NCBI GenBank assembly: GCA_946406115.1
Contig: OX291555.1
Span: forward strand, 10,310,001-10,374,000
From: Apoda limacodes
Taxonomy: Eukaryota > Arthropoda > Insecta > Lepidoptera > Limacodidae
DNA: 64,000 nt
Direction of reading: 5' to 3'
Below, in pieces: positions 34,901 through 43,212 of this stretch. Below the pieces are notes generated by a model. The model ran no database searches, was not told the origin of the DNA, and was given only the letters and a program-made list of their open reading frames with translations. Positions within the stretch are counted from its first letter, which is position 1; each line of letters begins with the position of its first letter. The position numbers and the translations under genes are program-made.

Positions 34901-37900
34901 AAGAAGATATTCTATATGATACGCAAACCATTTGGTTTCGTAAGAATATCGATTGAAAAGTGGTACTATCCTATTAAAATCGATCACTTTCACAGTAGTA
35001 TTTCCCGCGCATTCTTCTCTTAAAGCAGTTATTATTTTGGCAACACTGGTTAGAGTTAGTCCAGTTTCACCTATATCACAAAACTCTACACTAGTGTTAT
35101 TAAGCAAAAAATCACTAAAATATTCACCACCTTTTGTACCAATATCGTTACCATTCAGTCTCAAATACCTTAACCTTAAAAACTTTGCGTATTTAGCTAA
35201 ATTTAAAACGGATTCATCAGTCAAATTGTTATTCATAATATTTAGGTTGATTATACTAGATCTGCCTTTTATGAGAAGCATTTTCAGTAGTTTGAAGAAA
35301 CCTTTATCAGTTATTTCATTGTAGCAGATGTCTAGTTTGCTGATTCTTCGTGGTAGTTCTCTGCAATATAAGCAAATGGCTCTTATATCATCGTCTTGGA
35401 TTCTCCTTTTAAATCTATCGTATATATCCTTGCCTTGTAAAACTAAGTTTCCACTCCCGTCAGCATTTCTCTCAGTAAATAGGTTTAGCCTGATTTTATT
35501 TATCTCGGAGACCGGTAACGGTGGAGGGCAGCCAGTTATTTGTTCCAACACCATTTCAGTATCGCAAATACATTTTTTCATCTCCGATACCGGTAACGGT
35601 GGTGGACATGTAGTAATTTGTTCCAACACCGTTTCACTATCGCAAATACATTTTTCCTCCATCTTATTTTGTAACACCATTGTAATTTTGTTTTCTAAAA
35701 CGAAACTGACTATTATTAATTATTTTTTGTAGCAGAAAACTATTTGCAGGTACATCAGTAGATGACAATTTATTTGTATTTTTGTTGTTGTTTTTATTTG
35801 CCAAAATGGCATTATTCGTTATTGTCATAGAATCAACTGGCGAATTTTGACAGCTGATTTAAATAAAATATGTTCTGTATTTTGCGCTATCGGCATCTGC
35901 ATTTATATTTATTTCTGCAATTCTAATATTTATTTCTATATCGTACTCGGAACTCGTAGTTATAGAGTAAGTGCTGGAAGTTTGATGTTTTGATTTTTTT
36001 GAATAATCTTATATAAATGGAAGAGCTGTTTCGAATCGTCGAAAGCATTCTAATTTGTCTACGGCAAAGCCTATAGTAGTAGTGTACAGTGCTGCCAGCG
36101 GATTATGCTCATAAGTTACCACAAAGTGAAGAAAAAGTTACCTTTTCCTGTAAAAAGTAACCCTTTTTTATATACATATACATTATATTATTAATCTATA
36201 CACGTCCCTGATAAAACGACATATATTAACAAAGAAAAGATTAAAGCAACGATAAGGAAATCTTTAACAGATTTTTAACAGAGCGAGTTAGCGATAGCCA
36301 ATAGAAGCATACTCTTGTGGAAGCGGGAAAGAGACAATGGTATAATTTGATGTTAGGTACTATCTGCGTTGCATAAATGTCTATGGAAACTAACGCATCC
36401 TGTTGACTAACCGAAATGTCTTAAGCGCGTTACACTATCATATTCAAACTCATATTAATAAGTGTCGAAATTTACCTTTGACTTTTTTTTCAAAAAGTAA
36501 CCCAAAAGTTACCATTTAAGTCGAGTAACCTCCAGGTAACCTCAGGGTCTCAAAAGTTACCCAAAAGGTGACAAAAGTAACCCTCTGGCAACGCTGGTAG
36601 GGTATGTGTTTTTGACAGTATGTATGTTCAGTGTTCCACCCATGTTCCACCGAATGAATTTTGAAGTGGTAAGTGTTGCAAAAATAGTGCATGGATTTCA
36701 CATCGAAAACAAAGTAAAGTTCCCATTTTTGGGATTTTTAACCGACTTCAGAAAAAAAGGAGGTTCTCAGTAATAAAATAAGTTTTACATACTAAGGTCT
36801 ACGATCCCTTAAAGCTGTAAAAAAATCAAGTTGCTAAGTCAACGCAGTAAAAATATACGGTCGAAATACTAGTCGTATATGTTGGCATTCAGGAACGAAT
36901 CAAATCCTATGGGTCACGTGGCGTTGTCCTAGGATCATGAAATTTGACATGTAGCAAGGTAGGAAAATATTCCGAAATTTGTTAATTAGTAGTTATAACA
37001 CATTAAAAAACGAGTTTGTCAGTCTGTCTGACAAGACCCTTTCACTTAAGAACGCGTGAAGGTGTCAAGTTGAAATTAATATCAAAAACTAAAGTCTACA
37101 GTCACTTAAAGTTGTGAAAAAAAATCAAGCTACCAATAAAATAGAGCAATAAAAAAGTATGTCCAAAATACGGTTATTTTGTTCTTCCCGTTGACCTAGA
37201 ATTATGAAATTTGGCAAGATGCAATGCCATGTAGCACACATAAAGGAAAAAAATTTGAAAACCTTGAATTTGTAACATCACAAAAAAAAAAATTTGCGAT
37301 TAAAGAAACTTATGTCGATGTATTAGGACGACAGTTGTCCAACGGCAAACATAAGTTTGTCCCTAAATACAGTTTACGTTTCACGGAACCCTCGGTGCGC
37401 GAGTCCGACTCGCACTTGACCAGTTTTTTTAGTGTACGAAAAAATAAGCCAATAGTGGCTATTATAACAGGTCACTTAAAAGTAAAAAATAAAAACGTTT
37501 AAACAAAAACTTTTGAAGTCAGCTCTTGTTTTTGTTTAAAAGGTTTTTTACTTATAACTTTTGATATGCAATGCCAAATTTCATTTTCACATTCCTAATA
37601 AAATCAATTGAGCAGGGTTCTTAGGGCGCTCTACGGGCCCAATTGTTTGTGCAACATTTTGGGGCTTTTTACGGACCTTTGGCACGGGTAGTGAATTTCA
37701 CTACTAGTGCAGTATTTTAGGACTTAACATTATAGTTATTATGACATTGCCGACTCACCGTTTGAGTGACTAACGTAGAGCCACCAAGCTGCCTTTGGCA
37801 CGGGTCGTGAATTTCACTACATAGGATACGGCCTGGTGACAGATGGACGGACGGACGGACAATGGAGTCTTAGTAATAGGGTCCCGTTTTTTACCCTTTG

Positions 37901-40900
37901 GGTACGGAACCCTAAAAAGAAACCGGCTAAGTGCGAGTCGGACTCGCGCACCGAATCTAACACGCCAAGAAAACATAATCTACATTTCGCAACCTTTTCT
38001 CTGTCTGCAGTCCTAGAGACGTTTCACTAAATTTACGTCAATAAATTTCTACTTCTATGTTTATTGGTATAGATAGATGATAGATTCCAAACACAGCCCT
38101 ACTTCCCGCTATCAAATTACGTGCGGTCGAGGCATCTGTGACCGCATTCTTGTTCACAATAATGGCGGGCGAGAAATATTATCGGAAAATGGCGAGAAGT
38201 GAGGAATTCTTTTTTTAATTACGGGAAATATAGGTTAATTTATGTTATTAAAAACGATGCATTTTTTTAGTTTTCATTAATTATAATAATACTTACAAAA
38301 AATTTATCAGAAAACCTAAGTATGTCGCGAGGATTTAAAAAGTATTTTTGGTTTACAGGTTACAAATATCATTCATTAACCCTACTGGCGTTATTAAAAG
38401 GGATATATTGGTTACATAAAAATTTTAAATTTCTAACTAGTTTAGTTTTTGTTACGCACCCCGTAGTAAGTAGTAATTCTTTTGAATTACAACGTTAGTT
38501 ATTTTTAAAGAAATAAAAACCAGCCAATTGCGAGTCGGAGTCCGTAAAAGGTAAACTGTATTAAGGGATAACATTTATTCAGCGATTGGTCAACTGTTGT
38601 CTCAATACATCGACATAGGTCGCGGTTAGTTTACCAACTGCAAATAAGTTTATAATGGTTTTTTTGTGATGTATCAACAAATTTACGGTATTTAGATTTA
38701 TTCCTTTATGACATACTATATATGGCAGTGCTTCTTGCCAAATTTCTGATGTTTCTAAGTCAACGGGAAGTATCCCATAGGTTTTGATTTATTTGTGTTA
38801 AATATGCGACAAAAATTATCGTATTTTGGGCATATTTTTTATTGCATCTGCTTAGAAGCTTGAATTTCTCACAACTTTAAGTGACTATAGACTTCAGTAT
38901 TTGGTAGTAATTTAAACTTGAAACTTGGTGAGTTTCCAATCCCAGTCGATTTTTTTAACTTACCTAGCTCTAAGAATTTCTGTACCAATGTTAAGTCCCC
39001 TCCACTCTTCCACCACTATAAGTCCATAAGCGTTTAGAAACTTGTGCACTCCATACTTTTCGAATATGTCCACCGAACGCGCCACAAATTCTACGGCACC
39101 AAATAATTTTAACCATATTTTGTCGTCCGTCTGAAAACAATTAAAAAAGTACACATATCTTTACCCGACTGTAAGAAGGTTATATTTTTGCAATATATTT
39201 TAATTAGCTTTTGGTTGGTTAGGTTTCACCCGCCTTAAATTCGGTCATCGGTGAAGGATTTCAACGGCAACTAGAATTCTAGACTATATTATTACTTTCC
39301 CCTCTAATTAATTTCACTTACCTACTATACTTATTTGGTAAACAGATTTTTATCCTTTTCTTACCTGGAATTGCTCCTCTTTATCATCCTGGCGAGCGAC
39401 AGTCAACACATTGAGGCCCACTATGACTGGAGGACCGTCTTTGTCCTCCACGCAGACCACCGATACTTGATCCTTCAGAGTGTTCCTCCAAAGCTGGACC
39501 AAATTTGCCTGTGCCGATGGGTAGCGCTCAATGCCTGTGTCGGTTAGATTGACGTTAACTTTAGGGTTAGATTATGAAAAAATTGTTTCTTGTCAGTGTT
39601 GCTATAAAAGTAAATTGCGTAATATGCATACTATAGGTATTGGAATTCAGGAATTGAGCAGTCAGTCAGTTTATTCTCTTATATATCTACACACATAAGA
39701 CTTTTACTACTTTTTCCCTATACACTGTAAAGTCGCTCGTTTAGGGCGCTACGATAACCTAAACTAGCAGCACCATTCATGTTTTAGAATTTAAATAAAA
39801 GAATTGAATTAAATCATCAGAGGTACAGATAAACTATAGGTTTACCCTACTATTAAGAGGATACACTTCGCGGCGCCTCGCAGCGGGCTTCATACAAACG
39901 AATTCCTCACTTATTTTTGACACTTGCTCATCTAACACCACGAAATTTTGAAGACATGTTCTAATAATAAATATCTAGGTCTGCAGTGTGCCGGTTTTCT
40001 ATCAAATTTTATAGTTCAAAGCTTTTTTGTTTTTCATATAAATGGTAATGAAAAAGTTTTCTATTTTTACAAAATTTTAGAAAAACCACGGACATAGGTA
40101 TTCGCTTGGGATTATGACTAAGAAATTACACAGTGATTGATCAGTAAATGTCCATAAACAAATGAGAAATTCGTTTGTATGGAGCCCGCTGCGAGGCGCC
40201 GCGAAGTGTATCCTCTTAAGGACACCACAGTACTGTTGGTCCTGCCTTTCTCATTTAGCCAATCCTAATGCCTATTTACTCGTAGGTCGGGTTCAAGAAT
40301 CCTGAAACTTTACAAATATAAGCACAAATCTGAAATCATATAATAATGATGAAAACAATAAGAAAATAAATTGGTCTTACCAATAAACCTGCAAGGTGGT
40401 TCGTCTCTCATGAAGTACTTTCTAAGAAGAGTTATAGAATTTTCATATAAATCTTCAGTTAGTTGTTGGACGCGGAGATGAATGGTCGTGTTGTTGCGAT
40501 TGACGGTGAATCGATGCCAGACGATCACCTGAGACAGCTTTGCACTTCCATTCTGTTGTGAGAAAATTAAATAAGTAGTTCCAATTCAAACCAAATCCAA
40601 AATATCTAATTTAAGTAGACTTTTGAATAGAAGTTTTACATAATCTATTCGACAATTAATATTATAGACTTTATCACTGTACTGACTGTGCCAAATTGCA
40701 GGTCATTTATAGTATCTCTTCGTAGTTGCTAAGAAAAACTGCTGCCCAGACTTTTCTTTTTGTGGCCCAGAGGAGACCAACGAGTTCGTGGCTCATTCGC
40801 ATTCGTTATTAAGCGAAGTAAATCAACACCGGGCGCGATCAGTACCCAGATAGGTGACCGCCTAGTGTCACAATTTTCCGATCTCCTCCGTACTTTGGAG

Positions 40901-43212
40901 GGCACGTTAAACCGTCGGTCCTGGCTGTTCTGACATTATGATAGCAGTCATCAAGCCAAGTCAGGGCCTTATGATCAGCTTGAAAACTCAGCCTGGTCGA
41001 GTGGCTACTAGCTCAACAAATGTTCACTAATTAGCACTGAGCCAGCGCGCTATACTCAGGCCTAAGCCTCCTTATCCATAGATTGGCCTGTGCCCCTGCC
41101 TGGGGTGTGAAATGTCTGAGGCAGTAAATAGACAGACAGACAAACAGTCACCCAAATGTCACCATAACTGATCTTACCATTTTGGTACGGAACCCTAAAA
41201 ATTATAACATAGTAAGTAATTACTAGCCTAGAATACCTGGCTTTTAAATAATCCTTAAAGTATATATGTCGCAGGCAAATCGTATAATTCGCCGTTTCAC
41301 GAAATCCCTAGGCAAATCGTTAATATGGAAACGAAAGACACAGAAATCACACTGTATAAGTCATGTATGTTAGGTTAGGTTCAGTTTCTCTTTTGTAAAC
41401 GTAGATGCGGAGCGAGCGAAGCAAGCGGAGCGTTCTAGCCAAGCTTCATATAATAATATGTTCAGTTATATGATAAATTCTATTCCATACTTTACGATTT
41501 GCCTAGGCATATTGTGAAACGGTGAATTATACGATTTGCCTGCGACATATATACATGAACACTCTGTGATTTGGTGGGATAAAGTACTACATTTTCTACA
41601 TTTTTATACATTATTGATTTAAATTAAACAATAAACTTTTAATTTTGTAAAGCAAGAAGTTAAGTCAATTAACTTAGAATTTCCATAAAATATGCATGAA
41701 GGGTACCTAGTAGGTAAAAAGTTTAAACATTGAAGGGAGACGCAAGTCAAATAACAAGCTGTAAACGAACACCTTTCCTTTTTTCCTTTTTTCCTTTGGA
41801 AATAGGTAGATACTTTAATTTGTTACATCTATCTCTAGCCTAGCTAGTAAGTTTAGATTACTACAAAAAACTTTTTTTAGTAACAGAAATTTCGGCAACT
41901 CCGAGCGTGTTGGATGAAGCCTTCTTTCTCGATGAAGATGCCTTTGTGGTCCTGCCTGCAGTGAGAACATAAAACGACTGAGCAACAACTGTTTTTTTCT
42001 TAGTAATTTTCAAAATAAAAGTGTGTTTGGATGTGGATGTCAGAGCTAGAAACACGAAAAGTAAGAAAAAACTACCAGAAACTATTTTCAACGATCCTTT
42101 ACAATAGGGTGCGGGAAAAAAATTAATCCCCCAGTTTTAAGTTAAACTATCTATCTTTAAAAAATATAAATATATGGCAGTACAGATTATACTACCTGTA
42201 ATTTTTTTTGATATCGATGCAAAGATGGCATAATAATAGTTTAATCATTTTATTCACCTTTTGCATGAACATAAATGCAATGTATATTTAAGAACACAAG
42301 AACAGTAGTGTCTCATAGATATGGGTATTCAGCGTTGTGGCTAAAAATACAACGGATCTTAATCGACCTTATTATCTATGAATCGAATACAAATAGAGTA
42401 TAAATTCAATTGAATCATGGAGTCACAAAAGTCAAGAGTGAGGTAAGCGAGTCGGTTCTCTAGCTGCGAAATGTTCACAACACTACAAAGCGGTAAAATT
42501 ATTATTCTCTTTGAACACTACACAACCCGAATCACTATACCTACATACATATCCTATTCAACAGCTCCCGTTGAAGTGATTTAGTTGCGATTTGACCTGC
42601 AGCACACGTAATTTGAATTTTTGACTTACCTAATTACTATGTCTAGTTTAGTATCTCAGGTACACACTGATACTACATTAAATATAATCTCAAGAAAGCT
42701 CAAGGGTCCAGAAACTTGCAATTTTGCATGTGGGTTCCTTACTTTAGTTTCAATTAGAAAGGATTCCCGAAATACATCCTCTAAAGGAGTAAAATGGGGT
42801 CGGAAGTTAGTATAAAATCCGTCAATTTTGAAGGTAAATGCATGTTAATAATGAAAGCAAATGCTTTAGGTTGAAAACTCTGTCAAATGAGCGGTTTATT
42901 TTTATTACCTGTAATTGTAGAAGTTTTAATCAGGAAGGCCCTTATCATGCAATTAGCTCATTGTAGTGATTAATTCAGTGTTGCTACTAGGATATGTAGA
43001 TCTGTGACAGACCGATTGACAGAGGGACGGGCTGACAAGGCTTCTGTTTCTGGAATTTTGCTATGGAACTCTAAATAGACATAAAAAGATAGTATAAAAT
43101 AGAGCGTTTTGAAATGTATTAATTGTGTATAGAACTTACCCCGAAATTTTCCCTGTTAAACCACAAAACAAACCATTATATTAAAAATAAATCTTACCCC
43201 GGATTTTTCCAT
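25115..43212 (-). CDS. GNAT-family N-acetyltransferase, arylalkylamine N-acetyltransferase-like (five exons, 241 aa)
   Basis: Predicted cytosolic enzyme moving an acetyl group from acetyl-CoA to an amine. Insect AANAT-type members act on biogenic amines. The exact substrate cannot be read here. Exons (minus strand): 43198-43212, 40381-40552, 39365-39534, 38964-39130 and 25115-25316. They total 726 nt, and every junction has GT/AG and keeps frame. The acetyl-CoA motif is NAYGLIVVEEWRGLNIGTEI (about residues 152-171), followed by the helix and strand IPLCKSLGIKVTANVFT and the typical C-terminal ASQAVAKKASFVDLYEITYA. The length of 241 aa suits the family. Odd point: in the Q/R-x-x-G-x-G/A signature (R163..G168) the usual first glycine is Asn166. 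The start ATG has a good context (A at -3, G at +4). The 13.6-kb last intron contains the LRR gene and many transposons. Confidence 0.85.
25911..26085 (+). repeat. two-copy repeat, also at 15140-15290
   Basis: Contains 'tccaaatcgcaacgaggaag', 'gaataattttccaactgtca' and 'cactcctgtcagtgt' in the same order as the copy at 15140. Confidence 0.55.
26134..26350 (+). mobile_element. short Helitron-like element, copy 1 (217 bp)
   Basis: Ends ...GGACAGCTAG with a T following and an A preceding the 5' end, fitting Helitron insertion between A and T and a CTRR 3' terminus. An imperfect hairpin (GCGGAAC..GTTCGC) lies just before the 3' end. The 5' terminus here reads TATT where the twin copy reads TCTC. 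By eye all but three of 217 positions equal the inverted copy at 56232-56448. Non-coding. It lies in GNAT intron 4. Confidence 0.65.
26860..27246 (+). repeat. CCGACTT / foldback repeat arm left of the hAT element
   Basis: 'ttcaaccgactttttttta' at 26856, then at 27131-27225 one arm of an inverted repeat ('aacaaccggcttcaaaaaga', 'gcactaaaaaggtaaaaata', 'attacagtttgaaattggtg'). The other arm is at 29229-29355 across the inserted hAT element. Confidence 0.55.
27352..27475 (+). repeat. (TATG)n / TATGTATTATAG microsatellite
   Basis: Runs of GTAT/TATG with three 'tatgtattatagta' repeats, inside the hAT element. Confidence 0.9.
27528..27662. repeat. short inverted pair ATAGGTCTACYAGAAA inside the hAT element
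   Basis: 'ataggtctactagaa' at 27528 and its inverse 'tttctggtagacctat' at 27648-27662, about 110 bp apart. Possibly the ends of a tiny MITE. Confidence 0.4.
27740..28562 (-). pseudogene. hAT transposase (ZMYM1-like) C-terminal remnant
   Basis: Reading leftward: SKIYIESKSLQKSDIIISTA ... EVLDCQTEFI, then DCETVDEPILDPKQNFKVNF with stops, then LFHELELVPIFCINDETTPL, FPNLATSLRMYLTLPVTVAE and GERSFSKLKLIK, then after a frameshift RSTMNQDRLTNSAMISIERD and SAEIIGKFANLKSLKI. The order and motifs fit the hATC region. Several stops and at least one frameshift show that it is dead. Confidence 0.75.
29229..29355 (-). repeat. foldback arm right of the hAT element
   Basis: Inverse of 27131-27225: 'caccaatttcaaactgtaat', 'ttatttttacctttttgatg', 'tttttgaagccgcttg', 'ttgttaaaaagttttt'. 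Before the hAT insertion the two arms would have been separated only by about 60 bp. Confidence 0.7.
31190..32236 (+). mobile_element. probable LINE 3' region inserted in the minus-strand LINE
   Basis: The right border 'gacgattcgaaagtgttctt' 'agtacccatttgaataaaag' and the tail (ATTTTG)n at 32211-32236 look like a jockey-type LINE 3' UTR with a poly-T/G tail, on the plus strand. The interior is GT-rich microsatellite (gtatgtat, 31605-31660; (TA)n 31898-31921) and a GC-rich block at 31265-31430. The left border is uncertain. The open frames here are chance. Confidence 0.5.
31896..31923. repeat. (TA)n microsatellite
   Basis: About 13 uninterrupted TA units. Confidence 0.9.
32925..33540 (-). mobile_element. 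CR1/jockey-type LINE fragment, RT fingers to thumb
   Basis: Minus strand, reading left from 33540: WVASFLSGRRKRAVIDGSCS DSMDI (then frameshifted PQG region), STVL, VEENRGELVSQFETTLSKVS N, a stop where Trp is expected, LVRFNPSKKQVCAFTA, TPFTVVPQSQ, and PKKLGVL at the end near 33010. The downstream end (32925) stops where the other LINE begins. This is the part of the element that precedes the 20958-21695 fragment. Confidence 0.8.
33526..33630 (-). repeat. interspersed repeat (GCCCGCGG / CGGTTATCGG family), fragment
   Basis: Minus strand: 'ggcgtttgctcgcggttcc', 'aaattcggttatcggtatag', 'aaactcacacttgacggttc'. Abuts the LINE fragment. Confidence 0.6.
33631..34120. other. very AT-rich, unassigned (GNAT intron 4)
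   Basis: Long T and A runs, nothing else recognised. Confidence 0.4.
34126..34131 (-). terminator. candidate polyadenylation signal AATAAA of the LRR gene
   Basis: On the minus strand 'gtgaaataaatatttt', about 107 nt beyond the stop codon. Confidence 0.5.
34238..35680 (-). CDS. LRRC34: leucine-rich repeat protein, LRRC34-like (480 aa, intronless)
   Basis: Intact single open frame. After a 60-residue N-terminal extension it has about nine ribonuclease-inhibitor-type LRRs: KLDICYNEITDKGF (115-128), NLNIMNNNLTDESV (145-158), YLRLNGNDIGTKGG (172-185), a diverged DIGETGL, ELHLQKNEFIGHDM (268-281), YLDLGYNKIGDYGA (296-309), LLNIAGNGIQDTGG (324-337), ALDLSKNKLTDYSI (351-364), FLNLWGNKLGHKSC (379-392). 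The C-terminus (DDVMYAAYYPNPADRNKHLY Y...YGYAQP) recalls the end of LRRC34. LRRC34 proteins are described as germ-cell or pluripotency-linked scaffold proteins. The function here is inferred only. The start at 35680 has a strong context (ACAATGG). An in-frame ATG at 35662 is an alternative. Residues 10-33 are tandemly duplicated at 36-59. The gene lies inside GNAT intron 4, same strand, and the lack of introns suggests a retrogene. Confidence 0.85.
   Translation of the reverse strand: MVLQNKMEEKCICDSETVLEQITTCPPPLPVSEMKKCICDTEMVLEQITGCPPPLPVSEINKIRLNLFTERNADGSGNLVLQGKDIYDRFKRRIQDDDIRAICLYCRELPRRISKLDICYNEITDKGFFKLLKMLLIKGRSSIINLNIMNNNLTDESVLNLAKYAKFLRLRYLRLNGNDIGTKGGEYFSDFLLNNTSVEFCDIGETGLTLTSVAKIITALREECAGNTTVKVIDFNRIVPLFNRYSYETKWFAYHIEYLLESNKTIIELHLQKNEFIGHDMEYFVRGLRINDTLLYLDLGYNKIGDYGAELLAKYLSEGPQLILLNIAGNGIQDTGGRALSFGLPYSKIRALDLSKNKLTDYSILYLLHTIKKWVFLRFLNLWGNKLGHKSCALIERMLINGVLFQHTLDVFIYEVDDVMYAAYYPNPADRNKHLYYCEQDYGYAQPIYNITRNAVQEKKKIKMYCKQRQKLDKTNRDAF
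35504..35653 (-). repeat. 78-bp tandem duplication in the LRR gene N-terminus
   Basis: Residues 10-33 (KCICDSETVLEQITTCPPPL PVSE) repeat with period 26 as residues 36-59 (KCICDTEMVLEQITGCPPPL PVSE). Frame is kept. Few replacements separate the units. Confidence 0.9.
36087..36596. mobile_element. non-autonomous hAT element (510 bp) with GTTACC subterminal repeats
   Basis: The ends CAGTGCTGCCAG and, inverted, CAGCGTTGCCAG suit hAT termini. Flanks GTAGTGTA (36079-36086) and GTAGGGTA (36597-36604) are an 8-bp target duplication with one change. About nine GTTACC/GTAACC words cluster within 80 bp of the left end and 120 bp of the right end, resembling transposase-binding subterminal repeats. No coding capacity. 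Confidence 0.75.
36735..37450 (+). repeat. interspersed repeat with two internal ~350-bp related units
   Basis: Starts 'ttttaaccgacttcagaaaa'. 'aaggtctacgatcccttaaa' ... 'atcatgaaatttgacatg' is repeated as 'aagtctacagtcacttaaag' ... 'attatgaaatttggcaag'. It ends with 'ccctcggtgcgcgagtccga' 'ctcgcacttgacc', the terminal module also used by the 5S-containing and (GTCY)n elements. An inverted copy is at 38520-38960. Confidence 0.6.
37465..37565. repeat. foldback sequence
   Basis: 'aaaagtaaaaaataaaaac' / 'gtttaaacaaaaac' is followed, after 'ttttgaagtcagctcttg', by 'tttttgtttaaaaggttttt' 'tactta'. Arms of about 35 bp. Confidence 0.55.
37823..37952 (+). repeat. partial (GTCY)n element plus start module of another
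   Basis: 'atacggcctggtgacagatg', (GACG)n, 'ttagtaatagggtcccg', 'gggtacggaaccctaaaa', directly followed by 'ccggctaagtgcgagtcgg' 'actcgcgcacc'. Confidence 0.65.
37960..38515. other. unassigned intronic sequence
   Basis: GNAT intron 4. No repeat or gene recognised. Confidence 0.35.
38520..38955 (-). repeat. inverted copy of the 36735-37450 repeat
   Basis: Minus strand: 'actgaagtctatagtcactt' 'aaagttgtgag', 'atcagaaatttggcaagaag', 'cctatgtcgatgtattgaga', 'caacagttgaccaat', 'cggactccgactcgcaattg'. It ends only a few bases from the exon 4 donor. Confidence 0.6.
38964..39130 (-). CDS. GNAT gene exon 4 (residues 120-174, acetyl-CoA motif)
   Basis: Acceptor 'tttaattgttttcag', donor GCTAG|GTAAGT. 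Encodes TDDKIWLKLFGAVEFVARSV ... AYGLIVVEEWRGLNIGTEIL RA. Ends in phase 2. AG plus A from exon 5 gives Arg175. Confidence 0.85.
39218..39282 (+). repeat. short fragment of the CGGTTATCGG repeat family
   Basis: 'ggtttcacccgccttaaatt' 'cggtcatcggtg' 'aaggatttcaacggcaact'. Confidence 0.55.
39365..39534 (-). CDS. GNAT gene exon 3 (residues 63-119)
   Basis: Acceptor 'caatctaaccgacacag', donor CCAG|GTAAGA. Encodes (G)IERYPSAQANLVQLWRNTL ... VVCVEDKDGPPVIVGLNVLT ... DKEEQFQ: the beta strands leading to the acetyl-CoA site. Confidence 0.85.
39853..40219. mobile_element. palindromic MITE flanked by TTAA, copy 2
   Basis: TTAA at 39853-39856 and 40216-40219. Ends GAGGATACACTTCGCGGCGC and the exact inverse GCGCCGCGAAGTGTATCCTC. 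Inverted similarity runs more than 100 bp inward. Same family as 18012-18396, with a better-preserved palindrome. Lies in GNAT intron 2. Confidence 0.85.
40381..40552 (-). CDS. GNAT gene exon 2 (residues 6-62 plus 1 nt)
   Basis: Acceptor 'ttttctcacaacag', donor ATTG|GTAAGA. Encodes NGSAKLSQVIVWHRFTVNRN ... KYFMRDEPPCRFI. The N-terminal strand and helix region is typical of insect GNATs of this group. Confidence 0.8.
40780..41125 (+). mobile_element. SINE-like repeat with 5S rRNA-derived promoter region
   Basis: 40809-40865 (TTAAGCGAAG...CCGGGCGCGATCAGTACCCA GATAGGTGACCGCC) matches the internal control region of 5S rRNA. Downstream 'ccgtactttggagggcacgt' 'taaaccgtcggtcctggct' is a tail known from insect repeats, ending near 'gtgcccctgcctggggtgtg'. 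A different family from the 4677/18622 composites. Lies in GNAT intron 1. Confidence 0.6.
41261..41553. mobile_element. MITE with ~60-bp terminal inverted repeats
   Basis: The left arm TATATATGTCGCAGGCAAAT 'cgtataattcgccgtttcac' 'gaaatccctaggcaaatcgt' (41261-41320) is inverted at 41494-41553 with about four changes. The flanks allow a TA target duplication. The interior has AGCGAGCGAAGCAAGCGGAG. GNAT intron 1. Confidence 0.85.
41560..43130. other. unassigned GNAT intron 1 sequence
   Basis: No supported gene. The minus open frame 41861-42091 starts with a hydrophobic SGSFFLLFVFLALTS but has no ATG, so it is not called. Decayed (GTCY)n fragment at 43000-43080. Confidence 0.35.

Noticed and set aside
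35328..35732. Plus-strand frame of 134 aa and another at 34953-35324
   Set aside because: Shadow of the minus-strand LRR gene. Its regularity follows from the 78-bp duplication and LRR codons.
41861..42091. Minus open frame with a signal-peptide-like start (KIVSGSFFLLFVFLALTS), considered as a small secreted protein or an extra GNAT exon
   Set aside because: It begins at TTG, with no ATG in frame upstream nearby, no fitting splice pair, and GNAT exon 1 is satisfied at 43198-43212.
42418..42451. Plus-strand ATGGAGTCACAAAAGTCAAG ... GTGAG|GTAAGC as a possible first coding exon
   Set aside because: Good start and donor, but no downstream plus-strand exon that continues it and no promoter evidence. 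It lies in the intron of the opposite-strand GNAT gene.
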